A stretch of DNA of 64,000 nt, from the NCBI GenBank assembly GCA_963931925.1, contig OZ007573.1:35198807-35262806 (forward strand), written 5' to 3'. The notes beneath the pieces were generated by a model that worked only from the letters and a program-made list of their open reading frames with translations, did not search any database and was not told where the DNA came from. The stretch comes from Onchidella celtica (lineage: Eukaryota > Mollusca > Gastropoda > Systellommatophora > Onchidiidae). The position numbers and the translations under genes are program-made. The first letter of the stretch is position 1. Each line of letters starts with the position of its first letter. Positions 1 to 10,699 of this stretch are shown piece after piece.

Positions 1-166
1 CTTTGAACAAGTCGGTGGCTGCCCTGTATTTGCCCCAAAATTGTCCTCAATTCATGCCCCCACCCCCTTCATCATTTTTGCTCCTTTGTTGCCCTTTTCG
101 TTTTCAGCCCCCTGGAGGTCAAAACTGCCTCCTGTGGGGCAATATCGCCCAGGTTGAGAACCAGTG
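1..166. mobile_element. Possible end of a hAT-type non-autonomous element
   Basis: The segment ends with aggttgagaaccagtg (151-166), whose reverse complement closely resembles the CAGTGGTTCTCAACC terminus typical of many hAT elements. The other end would lie left of the window. The interior is C- and T-rich and has no coding content. Only one terminus is visible, so the call is weak. Confidence 0.35.
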
Positions 167-739
167 TTCTAGAAGTTATTGTACCCCTGCAGCTCTTGTG
201 TGTTTCTAATGAGGGGCTTTACAATTACAAGTTTTTCTGTTTTTGGGTTGTTGTTTTTTTGTGTGCCGTATTTTAACTCTGTAAAGAATGCAAATAAGGC
301 AAGTATGAGGTACGAGACACTGAGATAGGATGGGTGTCCTGGAATGGGCACAGACAGGCAGTGGGTTATGAAAGCTCAGTGTAAAACACAGAAGGTGGGA
401 CTACATATTCAGTTGCACCTTCTCAAATTTGCTAGTTCTCATACGACACTTAATGTTAATTAATATCCCTTACCCAACATTACAGTTTTGCAAATGTGTT
501 CATTTCTTTATTTTTTGACCCACTGTAATTAATGTTTTCGGGGTTATCATGATCAAAAAGAATACCGGTAATTTGGAAAATCTTTTTTTTTTTTTTTTTC
601 TTTTTGCTTAACTCACTGGAAAGACTAGAGGAACTGTCAGAGAATAGAACTTCATTACAAAAGTTAATGGCTGACTCAGATGGCTCACAGATTTCAGAAT
701 GGAACATGGCAACAGTCATATTTTATCTTTCTTACTTTA
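167..739. other. Intronic sequence, nothing recognised
   Basis: This lies downstream of transporter exon 4 in gene orientation, so it is intron if the gene continues leftward. It holds a 17-base T run near 583-599 and otherwise no exon, repeat or transposon that I recognise. I searched it on the minus strand for the next transporter exon (the FCCVYF-like third membrane segment) and did not find it. Confidence 0.5.
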
Positions 740-1020
740 CAATGACTATGCAAATCTGGCGGATGGATGGATAAATGGGAAGACAATTGGATACCTCGAT
801 AGACAGATGGATGGATAGCTGGATTGACAGACATTCAAATGATACATGGATCAATGAATGGATGGATGGATCTGTGAGTGGACAGACAGATGAGTGGATG
901 GATGGGTGGAGTGATGGATAGATAGACTGATGATGGACAACTGGATAGATGGACTGAAAAAACGGATGGACAGACGTGCAGACAGATGAACTGACAACAT
1001 ACTGATGATGGATGGCCTAA
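740..1020. repeat. GGAT/GACA imperfect tetranucleotide microsatellite
   Basis: Repeated gatggatgg, gacagac and ggatagat words run through the segment with frequent interruptions. The reverse strand gives apparent ORFs rich in Ser, His, Ile and Pro that are products of the repeat and not genes. Confidence 0.85.
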
Positions 1021-1124
1021 CAAAAAACGGAGAGATGGAAAGCAAAGACATTTGCCCAAATTCAGGCAGGACGAATAGCCAACCTGTATGAAAACAAAAT
1101 GCATCTCTCCAAACAATTCATTAC

Positions 1125-1217
1125 CTTGCAATTGTGGCAAACTTTCTTAATCTCTGTGGCCCTGTTTTCAAGCATACTTCCATTGCATCAGCATAGTCCA
1201 GGGCTATACTGCCAGTT
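1125..1217 (-). CDS. SLC36A-like: SLC36-like transporter, coding exon 4
   Basis: The exon is 93 nt: one base completing the Arg codon started in exon 3, 30 codons, and two bases (AG) passed to exon 5. It reads RTGSIALDYADAMEVCLKTG then PQRLRKFATIA. The DYADAMEVCLKTGP block matches the conserved DYGxxMxxxLxxGP segment that follows the second membrane span in SLC36 proteins, in the loop before the third span. The acceptor is ctaccag and the donor is GTAATG. Exon 5, expected to carry an FCCVYF-like third span, is not found to the left inside the window. Evidence is protein similarity plus frame continuity with exon 3. Confidence 0.85.
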
Positions 1218-2399
1218 CTGGTAGACATTAAAAAATTACTTTAACAGCTGAAATTCAAAATCATGTTAGTGCTATTAAGTAGTGACTTAACCTAATTAAC
1301 AAAAAGTGGCCCTTCACAAAATCAAGTGTCACATTCCACCTTCCACTTCAAAATGTTGAAAGTTAAAGCCAACCAAGTGTTAAAATATTGTGAGAGAAAA
1401 CCAAATTCATTACCAAGAGCACAATATTTCACATTTTCAGAAGTATAGATTTTGCACTTTGTGCTTTTGATGTTTGACTACTCATGTTTGGATAATAAAC
1501 TACAAAAGGGAGACAATTTTTAAGAATTTATCTTTCATGCCTGGACACAAAAAATTTTGACACAGTACAATAATTATACAACATGATATGAATTTTTGGT
1601 AACGAATTTGCCATTCCTCATGTCTGCATACCAAACAGTGTGGCACAGTACAATGCCCAATCAAAAATGGAACTCTGGAGATGAATTTGTCATGTCTGAG
1701 GACCAGACAGCCCGCAGCAATAATGTCAATAACATACAACAAAATATATGACAAACATTATAAATTTCACCAGGTCTAAATTAGATTTTAGCTAAGGACC
1801 AATTCTTAACAACTGCTGCAAGATTATGCTGGCCCCTAGTGAAAAATTCTGAAAACCACTGAAATGCACTGAATTTCAGTTTGGGTTTTACCTGGCCTAC
1901 TTTGCTCCCACCACGGTCTGTTTGGGTACTTTATTTATGCTTTGCATTCAGAGCTTCATCAATTCGAATTTCACAAACAGAATTAAATAGTTCCCAATAA
2001 ATTTTATCACACTGGTAAAAATTACGAAAAGTTGTTTTGAATAGATCTGTAAAGAGTTTTGTAAATGTGCAGAAAAGTTTTTACATCAGGTTGTAGATCT
2101 TAGCCTCTTTCGGCAGGGATGAGATGCACTGAGAGCCCGCCTCAGAAAATAATTCTTGCCTATGTCCACAGGCATAGTGCATTCTTCAGATATGCACAGA
2201 ATCTACATTTTCAGTTAAAATATGCATGGAAACCATGCAGCCTACAGCCTACACTGGCACAGTGACATAAGCATCCCAGTCTGGCTGAAAAAAACAACAA
2301 CAGAGGACCTGTGAATTTGGTTAAATGTGAATTCTTTCCAACTTCTTTTTTTCAATTTTTTCACCAAAATTTGTCTATCAGAGTTAAATTTACACTCAC
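1218..2399 (-). other. Transporter intron 3
   Basis: The 1182-bp intron contains loosely repeated lines at 1520-1730 built on catgtctg...ccagacag and cacagtacaat words, and a diverged dispersed repeat near 2030-2240. A segment at 1338-1375 with cttcaaaatgttgaa resembles sequence at 50030-50055 and 51555-51575. No further exon was seen. Confidence 0.6.
2030..2240. repeat. Dispersed repeat B, copy 1
   Basis: The core (aaaataattcttgcctatgt, then gcatagtgcattcttcagatat) aligns with 8340-8400 (aaaataattctttcatggatgt, then gcaaagtgccttcttcggatat) in the same orientation. The flanking gttttgtaaatgtgcagaaaa aligns with gaattttgtaaatatgtccaaaa. Divergence is high, so this is an old interspersed repeat of unknown class. 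Confidence 0.55.
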
Positions 2400-2488
2400 C
2401 TCTTACATAGTCTATGGCTAGATGCAACCAGAATGTGCATGCAGTGGACAGCAATGATTCCAATACACAAGAGCGCTGGAAATCCAGT
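2400..2488 (-). CDS. SLC36A-like: SLC36-like transporter, coding exon 3
   Basis: The 89-nt exon encodes TGFPALLCIGIIAVHCMHIL followed by VASSHRLCKR, with the last codon split over the next intron. This is the second membrane span of SLC36 proteins, with the family-typical HCM motif at its cytosolic side and the basic stretch that follows. The acceptor is ttttcacag and the donor is GTGAGT. It follows exon 2 in frame after the Trp codon. The first bases of this exon and the intron before it are duplicated at 2645-2692. Confidence 0.9.
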
Positions 2489-2644
2489 CTGTGAAAAGAC
2501 AAGGTAAATGCTGAGCATTGTAAACAAAATATAAAAGGAATAACACAGACACACAGTTAAGTTTGTGACTAGAGGGGTGGGGAGGTGGGCGTGCTGGAGG
2601 TGCCACTCAGTTTTTCACATGCCAGCCACTTTTCTGTGGGCCAT

Positions 2645-2692
2645 AAATCCAGTCTATGGTAAAACAAAGTAAATGCTTGAACACTGTAAATG
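2645..2692 (-). repeat. Diverged duplicate of the exon 3 splice acceptor region
   Basis: The plus-strand stretch aaatccagtctatgg and the 35 bases after it align with 2480-2525, the start of exon 3 and its upstream intron. The copy keeps an AG acceptor and the first exon bases (tag then ACTGGATTT), but the sequence beyond differs from exon 3 and does not encode the HCM segment. It could act as a decoy acceptor. Confidence 0.55.
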
Positions 2693-3109
2693 AAGTAATA
2701 TCTTCCCGGAACCCCCCCCCCCACCTCCCCCACCCCTCCCCTAAGAGTAGAACTGCTCTTGTTTTCTCATCTGAAACGATTATGGATGGTTAAAGGTGGA
2801 TTCATGATGAGCTGAATGGCGCTATATGCTGCTCACACGTGACCAACAATTTTCAGCCCCGCTCGAGGACAAATATCATGAACCATTAATATAGTAACAC
2901 CTGCTGAATTTCCTGTTGAGAATAGGTATAGAGACACAAAATAGGTGTTTCGCAACATCTCCGATGAGTAAAAAAAAGAAATAAAGAGAAGTCTATAAAT
3001 AAACTATAAATGTCAAATAAATTCTAATTTTTTTTTTCTTTTAGAATTTGTATTGTTCGGCTCTTTGTTACTTTGTTGTGTAATAGGGTAATTTTTTTTC
3101 CCGCAATTC

Positions 3110-3395
3110 GTCTCTGCGCTGCGCCCTAGCAGCCACCCTACATTTTCTCTGTCTCTCATCAAATCCTACTGCCACTCTACATCTTCTCCCCCCCCCCCCC
3201 CCCACCTTTCTCTCTCGTTCTATCTCTTCAAATTCTACAGCCACCCCCCATATCTTCTCCCTCCCGCTCGGCTCTCTCTCTCTCTTCAAATTCCACAGCC
3301 AACCCACATCTTCTCTGTCTCTTTCTCTCTCTCAATGTGTGTGTGTGTGCGGGCGTGTGTGTGTGTGTGTGTGTGTGTGTGCGCACGCGTGCGTA
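3110..3395. repeat. Pyrimidine-rich imperfect tandem repeat with C run and (GT)n
   Basis: Units containing cagccaccc, catcttctc and tctctctc recur at variable spacing, followed by a 17-base C run near 3187-3203, and by a (GT)n tract at about 3336-3380. Apparent ORFs here on both strands are low-complexity artefacts. Confidence 0.8.
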
Positions 3396-4125
3396 GGTGC
3401 GAGTTTTTTCCTCAAATATGTGATGCCTGAGACATTCCGGAAAAACGACTTCAGGATATATGCCGACTTTCAAAGAGCCACAGACAGGAAAACAGCTAAA
3501 CTCAGTTTTGCAAGCCTACTGGTAGTACAGAAACAGACATGCCCCTGTACTGTAACGCTGGAAAGCTCATGGTCATTCAGTACCTGGAAAAGGAAGACAT
3601 TTTGGACTCAGGATTTTCTCCCATATCAGCTTGATAACTTCACATCACACCCTAGGGGGGGCAGTACTGATAAGGCTGGTTCACTGAAATGTGGCAATAT
3701 GTTGTTCGACAACTTGAGATGCAAGGGAATGCCACTCAGTAGTCACTGTCGCCTCTTCACAGCAATGGACACTGATAGGTCACTTTCTTCCGGCACAGAC
3801 GCTGACAGGTGACATCGAAAGTTTGCGGCTTTCCTGGGTCTGTCCTCAAGTCCTGGTATTCATGTAACAGTGTAAACTGAGTGGATCCGATTTCCTCTCC
3901 GTTCCCGCTTGTCCTCAGCTTGACCTTTAGTCCCAGTTGCCGAATCACCGGAAGCGTCTCAATATTTCATCATCGCAGACTGAGTGCGTCAGTTTCCCTT
4001 TCGTGTCCCTTCCCTGCCACTCCCAGTTGCTGAACCGATCACGAAGGTTTTATCTCGCAATTAAAATTTCTTCCAGTTTCCTTCCAGCAATTTCATTACT
4101 ACACACGACCTAGCCTTCAGTTACA
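3396..4125. other. Intron 2 segment upstream of the MADF-like ORF
   Basis: This is ordinary-complexity sequence with more CpG than its neighbours. If the ORF at 4126 is a real first exon, the last 200 bases would be its 5' UTR and promoter. I see no convincing TATA box. Confidence 0.35.
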
Positions 4126-4220
4126 ATGGATTCCGGTTCACAAAACGAAGCTCTTATTGCTGCGGTTCAAATAAGACAACCTCTGTATGACAAAAGTGAT
4201 GACAATTATTCAAATCGATT
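4126..4220 (+). CDS. Possible first exon of a MADF-domain protein
   Basis: The ORF starts with an ATG in good context (A at -3, G at +4). Residues 8-31 (EALIAAVQIRQPLYDKSDDN then YSNR) match the start of the MADF/Myb-SANT-like domain, in which a Leu-Ile-x-x-Val helix is followed by a P-L-Y/W-D-K-S...Y-x-N/D-R segment. MADF domains occur in host transcription factors and in the DNA-binding proteins of PIF/Harbinger transposons. Similarity stops after the Arg. A GT at 4221 is a possible donor, and a stronger GTGAGT lies at 4277, but residues between them do not look like MADF. No later exon was found. It sits on the strand opposite the host gene, inside intron 2. It may be a nested gene, a transposon remnant, or chance. 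Confidence 0.45.
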
Positions 4221-6069
4221 GTACATCACAAAAGATGATGATATTCACCGAATTCCTCTCTTCGTTGAAATATACTGTGAGTCCAGTAATGTCTTGTATG
4301 GCGTCTTCTTTTCACCCAAAACAAAAACAATAGTTGCAAAGCCTCCATTGTTCTGAGATTAAAAGACGGGTGTGTCCCGTCAGTTCTTACCTCCAGCCCA
4401 ATGTTCACGAGCGGAGAGCAAGCTGAATCAAAAACGTGCAGCATTCGTTTTCCTGCCATTTTACGCCCATTCAGTTAAGGGTTGCGACACGAAGAGGAAT
4501 CTAAATCGGACCCACTCAGTTCACACGTTAACGTCTACTTTTCCGGTCTAGTTCAAACTCGCAGAGGTCCACCCATCCGCCCCTCCCCCCCATCCAACTA
4601 TCCACCCATCCGTCCGCCTATCATCCAACCATCCACCATCCCATCCGTCTGTCTGTCTAATGTCCCATTACACTGTATCGTTGACGTCAGCGATCCGAGT
4701 CGTGGTCAAGAGAGTGTATACATGATTATACGTAAGGATACTATTGACGCCATTTCCCCCACTTCAAGTTACATCTTTAACGCGGACCACCTGTTGACCT
4801 GCTTACTCACCACCTTCCAGCAGCGGTGGGTAATGGACGTTAGTGGTTCTTGCTCGTAACACTTAGAAAATAAAAATGTACATTAGTAATGCATCCACTG
4901 GTCGATCGATGAGCAGTAGAAATACATGTACTACTCAAAATGCTGTGTGAGAGCCGTATGATCTCTAAATTATTCTTACTTTAAAAAAAAACAGTAAATA
5001 TTCACTTGAACAAAACATGCAACTGTTTAAGTTTAATACATGTATATTTATGCATCAATAAACAAAGCATAAACCAGTTATGAAACCACAGGTGTCCGAA
5101 GTTTGTTGAAGAAGCCAGAAACGGTATAGAGGGGCAGTAAGAAGAGGGGCAGTAAATAAACAATAGACAGACACGATAGAGAATACAAGTTGATCGACTT
5201 GGGCACGCTGTAACGATTTCGGGAGAGGTAGGGCCATTTGCTACATATATAAAGCTAAAGAGCAAATAAATACACAGAATGCATACTTAACACGCCGGTA
5301 TGCCCATGGGCAATGGAACATAACTACCCTGTTTTAAAACAAAGAAAAAATTAGATAGGTAACCCCGGCCAATACATGTATTACCTTCTGACAATTTAAT
5401 GAAGGGCTTAGTTGTATATATCGTGCTGAGGTCACAGATGGCTAAAACGGAGACACTGAGCAATTACTGTTTTGTTATGAATGGTATGACTCGGACGTCG
5501 GCAGTTTTTTATAAGGCAACTCATTCCAATAATTGCATTTCTAGGTTTATTAAACGCTGCGTTGAACACAGTGTACTCGCTGAATTTTATGCACAATTCT
5601 ACTGCTTGTTTTCGAGTGCATTTGCACATAGGTCCGATATGGAACTAACCCTTTCAACTGGAAAATACTGACGGAGTGATAAAATTATGACTATGAGGGC
5701 TCCAATATATCAACAGACTTACCATCTAAATGACCACTTTAATATGGAATATCTCAATGTGCACGTATACATATGTCGTATAAAGGCAAACTCAAGTTAT
5801 CAGTTCGTTATTCTACAGCAAGGACAACAACAACAAAACGATTTCACACGAAAAAATACAAGACGCTGTCACACGCTTCACCGATCACCTGCTGTACTCA
5901 AGTATACTAGAATAATGTGCATACTGTCATGCATCCTCCTATGGAAAACTGGCTACTGGACAGTCAAACTGAATAAATGAATACGAATAAATAGGTATAT
6001 AAATAAAATTTTAAAAAGTAAATAAAAAAAAATAAATAAATGTTAGTACAAACAAAATACATGCAGTAG
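4221..6069. other. Intron 2 segment, mostly unrecognised
   Basis: It contains a short CCAT-type microsatellite at about 4570-4655. The rest is AT-rich with several aaataaataaa words near 5975-6040. I see no exon, TIR or RT-like ORF. Confidence 0.5.
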
Positions 6070-6101
6070 CGGAAGTATTTCATAGTGGGGCAATTTGCAG
6101 C

Positions 6102-6138
<37 letters not shown>

Positions 6139-6575
6139 TTTCTTTCCTTTTTTTTTTTTTTGCTCAACACTGCAGCATGAATGATACTTTCAAAAAGTAT
6201 AGAATTACAAGTAATTTTCTTAAACATCCGCTAATCTATCCTAGTTTCCTCTGTACCGACCCATTGTGTTTCTCAAAGTTTCAGGCAACCTTTACAATGT
6301 TATTATGACTGTAAGATACAACACGCTTACTGCATTTTTTAATTTGTTTGTGCTCCCTTTATTAATCCCAGCCCGTGGAAGACCGTATTTAAGACACCCT
6401 TCAATTTGGTGCAAACTGCCTGTCTAGAAACGAGTACATAAAGCCTTGTCGCACGGAAGATCTGTAGCAAAAGCATATTATATTATTATTATGGAAAGCT
6501 TCCTACATCAGAGAGAGGGGGAGAATGGGATGGGAGATTAGGTTTATCCCAGGTAATGCCGGGTACTTCAGCTAG
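6070..6575 (+). mobile_element. Dispersed repeat A, copy 1 (Helitron-like or retroposon 3' end)
   Basis: This aligns in the same orientation with 7760-8207 from the T run and gctcaac through to the 3' end, with perhaps 60-65% identity by eye. The 3' end is a small hairpin (ccc-agg, taat, gccggg at 6548-6563), then tacttcag and CTAG (6572-6575). A hairpin shortly upstream of a terminal CTAG, followed by T, is what Helitron 3' ends look like. However, an aaataaataaatag tail follows, as in LINE/SINE insertions. The class is therefore unresolved. Confidence 0.5.
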
Positions 6576-6865
6576 TGAATAAATAAATAGATAAATAGTC
6601 TTTCTGAACACTGGTATCTGTTCAAGTGGGTTCGTTTAAAATGTGGACAGGTCACATCTGTTCCCTCATTACTATATATTCTGACATCCTTAATACCATA
6701 GTCACTCACACACATATTTATTGTGGGCTTGTAATTTTCCACTTATGTGAAATTCTCGCAAAGAAAAACAATAAATTATCAGGCATCATAAATTCTGTCA
6801 ACGAACTTGCCACAAATATTCAAATTTACCGCACCCCCACGGCCATTTTATGTGACTCAGACTAA

Positions 6866-7252
6866 TTGAAATTCACAGTGTGGTCATTAATTGTTGGTAT
6901 CGTCATAAATTGTTGGTATCGTTATTAATTGATGGTATCGTCATAAATTGATGGTATCGCACTTTTCTGGACATTGAAATTCATGGTGAGGTCATTAATT
7001 GTTGGTATCGTCATAAATTGTTGGTATCGCACTACTCTGGACATTGAAATTCATGGTGACGCCATTAATTGTTGGTATCGTCATAAATTGTTGGTATCGC
7101 ACTATTCTGGACATTGAAATTCATGGTGACGCCATTAATTGTTGGTATCGTCATAAATTGTTGGTATCGCACTACTCTGGACATTGAAATTCACGGTGAG
7201 GTCATTGTATGTTGGTGTCGCCATAAATTGTTGGTATCGCTCTACACTGGAC
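6866..7252. repeat. 70-bp tandem array with nested 18-bp subrepeats
   Basis: The phrase ctggacattgaaattca recurs at about 6967, 7037, 7107 and 7177, exactly 70 bp apart. Inside each unit, attgttggtatcg occurs twice or more, separated by tcata, giving a second period of about 18 bp. First and last units are more diverged. No coding potential is visible. Confidence 0.9.
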
Positions 7253-7759
7253 CAAAATGCAGACAGTAAAATTAATATTACGAAGATCCACGGCCACCTG
7301 AGCAATTAGCAAAACGTGTCCTGGGCCGGGTATCGCCGGAATCACCACGGTCTGTAGGTCCAAATTCAAACTTTACCAAGCTCTGGGGTAATAACAGGGC
7401 GAATTCAACGCATCGTCAGGATTTTCAGTTTGAGTTTAACTCTTTAAGACCCAAATGACATATTTCAACATTTTGCTCCCACCGAGTTTTGACTGCTATT
7501 AAAGATGAAAGTGTGCTAGTTTAATTCCTCTTGTAAAATACCTAATATGAAATTAATACTGATGAAAGAAAATTAGAACCACAAAACTACCAGTAAATAA
7601 AAAGGATATCTTGGTGGATACACAGTGTGTTGCTTGGGCCTGAAAGAGTTAATAGCGTATGGCCAAAATAACAGCCATTTTGCGGTTTCTTCGTTATCTT
7701 ACTTTGGATCGATTTTTAGTTATTCAGACTCCTACAAATAAAATATTATTTAAAAAAAT
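7253..7759. other. Intron 2 segment between two repeat A copies
   Basis: No gene or transposon is recognised. A short gggccgggtatcgccgg hairpin-forming stretch lies near 7323-7340 and recalls the CCGG hairpins at the repeat A 3' ends. Confidence 0.4.
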
Positions 7760-8207
7760 AATGGTGGGTGTAATTCATTGTGGTGCAAGTTTGACCCTTT
7801 TTTTTTTGCTCAACGCTAGAGCCTACATGACAGTTTCAACAATTATAAAGTTAATTTTCCTAAGTGTCAATGAATCCAGTCCAATCGCTTCTGCATTGAC
7901 CGACTGTGTTGATTCAACTTTCAGGTATTTTTATATAAAAAGTTGTAAAAATGTAAGATACAATGATCTTTGTTTTGGCTCCCTGTAGTAAGCCCACAGC
8001 ACCGGAAACGATGTATTAATACGCGTTCAATTCGGTGCGCTCAATTTCCCTATCAGTAGTACCAGAAATGAGTGCGTAGTGCTCTGGTGCGCATGAAATC
8101 TGTGGTAAGAAAGTACAATAATGTAAAGCTTTCTGGACCAAAAGGACAGACAGATGGAACGATGGGTTCACGGGCTTATCCCGGATAATGCCGGGAACTT
8201 CATCTAG
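7760..8207 (+). mobile_element. Dispersed repeat A, copy 2 (Helitron-like or retroposon 3' end)
   Basis: This is the partner of 6070-6575. Its 3' end has a cleaner hairpin, CCCGG (8180-8184) and CCGGG (8191-8195) around ataatg, then aacttcat and CTAG (8204-8207) followed by T. A run of aaaataaaataaaat follows. The internal ORF of 109 codons (7659-7988) is AT-rich and shows no recognised domain. Confidence 0.5.
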
Positions 8208-8284
8208 TAAAACAAAATAAAATAAAATATAAAAGTGAAATGATAAAATGTAATTATGTAACAGTAAACGGCCCATACCATAAA

Positions 8285-8440
8285 CCATTTGTATCTGTAT
8301 GAATTTTGTAAATATGTCCAAAAAAAAAATCGTTTAAACCTGCGTCAAAAAATAATTCTTTCATGGATGTGTGGGCAAAGTGCCTTCTTCGGATATTCGT
8401 GCAATCAATATATTCTACTAAAATGTGGCTATCCGTTAAT
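8285..8440. repeat. Dispersed repeat B, copy 2
   Basis: This is the diverged counterpart of 2030-2240 in the same orientation (see that entry). It starts about 80 bp after the end of repeat A copy 2. Confidence 0.5.
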
Positions 8441-9848
8441 TGGCAGCCACTCACTTTACATTCGGGGATCCCCCACCTCCCTCCCTCCCTCTCCCAAAAG
8501 TTTAACAAACAAAAAAATGTGTGCGGTGGGAATGACCTAGGCGGAGTTTGCTGTAGACACTTTTAATACCTGTCCATTTCTTTCATGCACATGTATATGT
8601 CATGTATATCTGTGACTAAGAGCACATGCTCAATCTCTTACGGCTACGCAGGGTCATCGGTCAGACAATCATCAGTCAACATCTCCAGCTATCTCATGAC
8701 CACTGACTGGGTCAGGTAGAACACTTTAAAGACAGTTCAATAAACCTCTGACACACAACAGATATGGCAGATATCAGAATGACACCCTGGCACCCTGACA
8801 TAACATCAAGACTTGGAAAACGCCCATGACAAAACGAAACTTTAAACCAACTTTTTAGGCATATATAGTCTTTGGTCCTTTCTATACATGCTATGTACAT
8901 GTATAACACAAGTACAATTTAAATACAACTTTTCTCATGCGATGATGACCTGAAGTTGATAAAAGGACAACAATTCATTACAAATTTACATTCAATCTGC
9001 TTCAAAAGAAGGTAACAATGATCACGCAACAGCCCATTAAATCCTATGTATGTAGTTTATATCGATAGAAAAGGGGCAAAACCTTCCACAAAGCATAAAA
9101 ACTAATCTGCCCTGCGGTATCTAAAATATGCAGTTCTATACTAATTGGATTGACATGCCACCGTTACGTAAATGGCCCAAAACTAAATAATGTTTGCTTA
9201 ATTTTTATTAACACTTCGAAGACATAGCAGTTTGGGGGAGAACAAGCCCCGCTGCAAGGGGTATTTATGATATTTCACAAATAAGTCTTTATCTTGCCGT
9301 TAAACTCGGTCATATAATTATGCACTTCACAAAAATAGGTCTTGTCCGACAAGAATGTGCCCTGTTATCTGTCTGTTATCAGTGTCACGATTATCACGTG
9401 CGTGAAGATTGTCACGACCACGTGTGTGATGTGCACTTAACTTATTTTTCCTTTCACCCAGCTAACAAGCCAAGCAAGCGGACCAGCGATCAACGGACAC
9501 ATGGAGTGAAATTTAAATTAAACGGTATACCGTATTTAATACTAAATGCATGACAAAACTTATGCCAAAACATTCAACTCATGATAATCAAATACACAGT
9601 CACAAAAACAGATATTTGAAATTCACTCTTGGGGATCATGGCTATTCTCTACTCCCCAACTCACATCTAGATCTAACCCCTTTGTCCATAAACTTAATTA
9701 TGTATACTCAATGGTCTCTGTCGACAGCTGCTCTCCTCGCTGATGCAGTTTCACGTCTCCAGAGTTCAAACGATCCTTCCTAGATCTCTAACTTCAACGA
9801 TAAAAGGGGAAACAGACGCCCCTGGCTTCACACAAATAAGAAACACAG
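8441..9848. other. Intron 2 segment, nothing recognised
   Basis: Small plus-strand ORFs at 9320-9553 and 9550-9783 show no family motif. The segment leads directly into the tandem-array stack at 9849. Confidence 0.45.
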
Positions 9849-10001
9849 TTCACACCCGCCATCGTAGATCACGAGCTCCTGAAGGGTTCTCATCCCGTCC
9901 TCAGGACTCCTTAAACTGCTAACGAATAGCACACAGACGGTTCACACCCGCCATCGTAGATCACGAGCTCCTGAAGGGTTCTCATCCCGTCCTCAGGACT
10001 C
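9849..10001. repeat. 92-bp tandem duplication (array 1 of 4)
   Basis: The phrase ttcacacccgccatcgtag begins at 9849 and again at 9941. The two units agree almost perfectly through gactccttaa, so the duplication is recent. Confidence 0.9.
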
Positions 10002-10006
10002 CTTAA

Positions 10007-10312
10007 CTTCTGGTCCCCATGGCACGACCTTCCACTTGTCGCCCGGACCGATAAATTCTGCTTATTGGGAAATAAATGGGAACATCATAGATCCCTCACA
10101 CACCTAACACTTCTGGTCCCCACTGGCACGACCTTCCACTTGTCGCCCGGACCGCTTCTCTCTACGTCTTCCTCTGGGAATGAATAATTTGGGAACCTCA
10201 TAGATCCCTCACATACTTAACACCCCTGGTTCCCATGGCACGACCTTCCACCTGTCGCCCGGACCACTTCTCGCTGCGTCTTCCTCTGGGAATGAATAAT
10301 TTGGGAACCACG
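10007..10312. repeat. About 103-114-bp tandem triplication (array 2 of 4)
   Basis: Units start with cttctggtcccca, or a close variant, at about 10007, 10110 and 10224. Each contains gcacgaccttccac then tgtcgcccggacc and ends near gggaac and tagatccctcaca. The first unit is shorter in its middle. Confidence 0.9.
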
Positions 10313-10389
10313 TGTGTCGAGCTTTTCCTCCATTTATACTCCCGAGGTTTTTGCACACGCGACTAGTTTAAAGCGAGTCGTGTGTATCT

Positions 10390-10605
10390 TTTCACGCTCG
10401 TCAACAATGTTAAAAACCGTGTTTTCCCCTGCTAAGCTCACCCCCTCTAGACTCGTGGCGCACAAGGCCACCGACCTTCCTCGTGATAGTGATATTTCAT
10501 GCTCGTCAGCAACTTTAAACTCCCCTTCTCCCCTACTAAGTTTACCCCCTCTACACTCGTGGCGTACAAGGCCATCAACCTTAATCGTGACATCAGTCAA
10601 ACAAT
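10390..10605. repeat. 105-bp tandem duplication (array 3 of 4)
   Basis: The stretch gctcgtcaacaatgttaaa near 10396 and gctcgtcagcaactttaaa at 10501 begin two units. They share taccccctctagactcgtgg and gcacaaggcca, with about 80% identity by eye. The 97-codon ORF across them is a by-product. Confidence 0.8.
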
Positions 10606-10699
10606 AGCTGCATTTCCGTAAACTACGAATGACGCAGCTATCCGGTACACCATCTCCACGGGGGCCTTGGTGACAACAATGCGTCTTGTAGTGTACTAC

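Noticed and set aside
3339..3812. 157-codon plus-strand ORF starting in a (GT)n tract
   Set aside because: The start lies in a microsatellite, no domain is recognisable, and no splice context supports it.
10334..10607. Overlapping ORFs of 97 and 88 codons on opposite strands
   Set aside because: They span the 105-bp tandem duplication and show no conserved domain.
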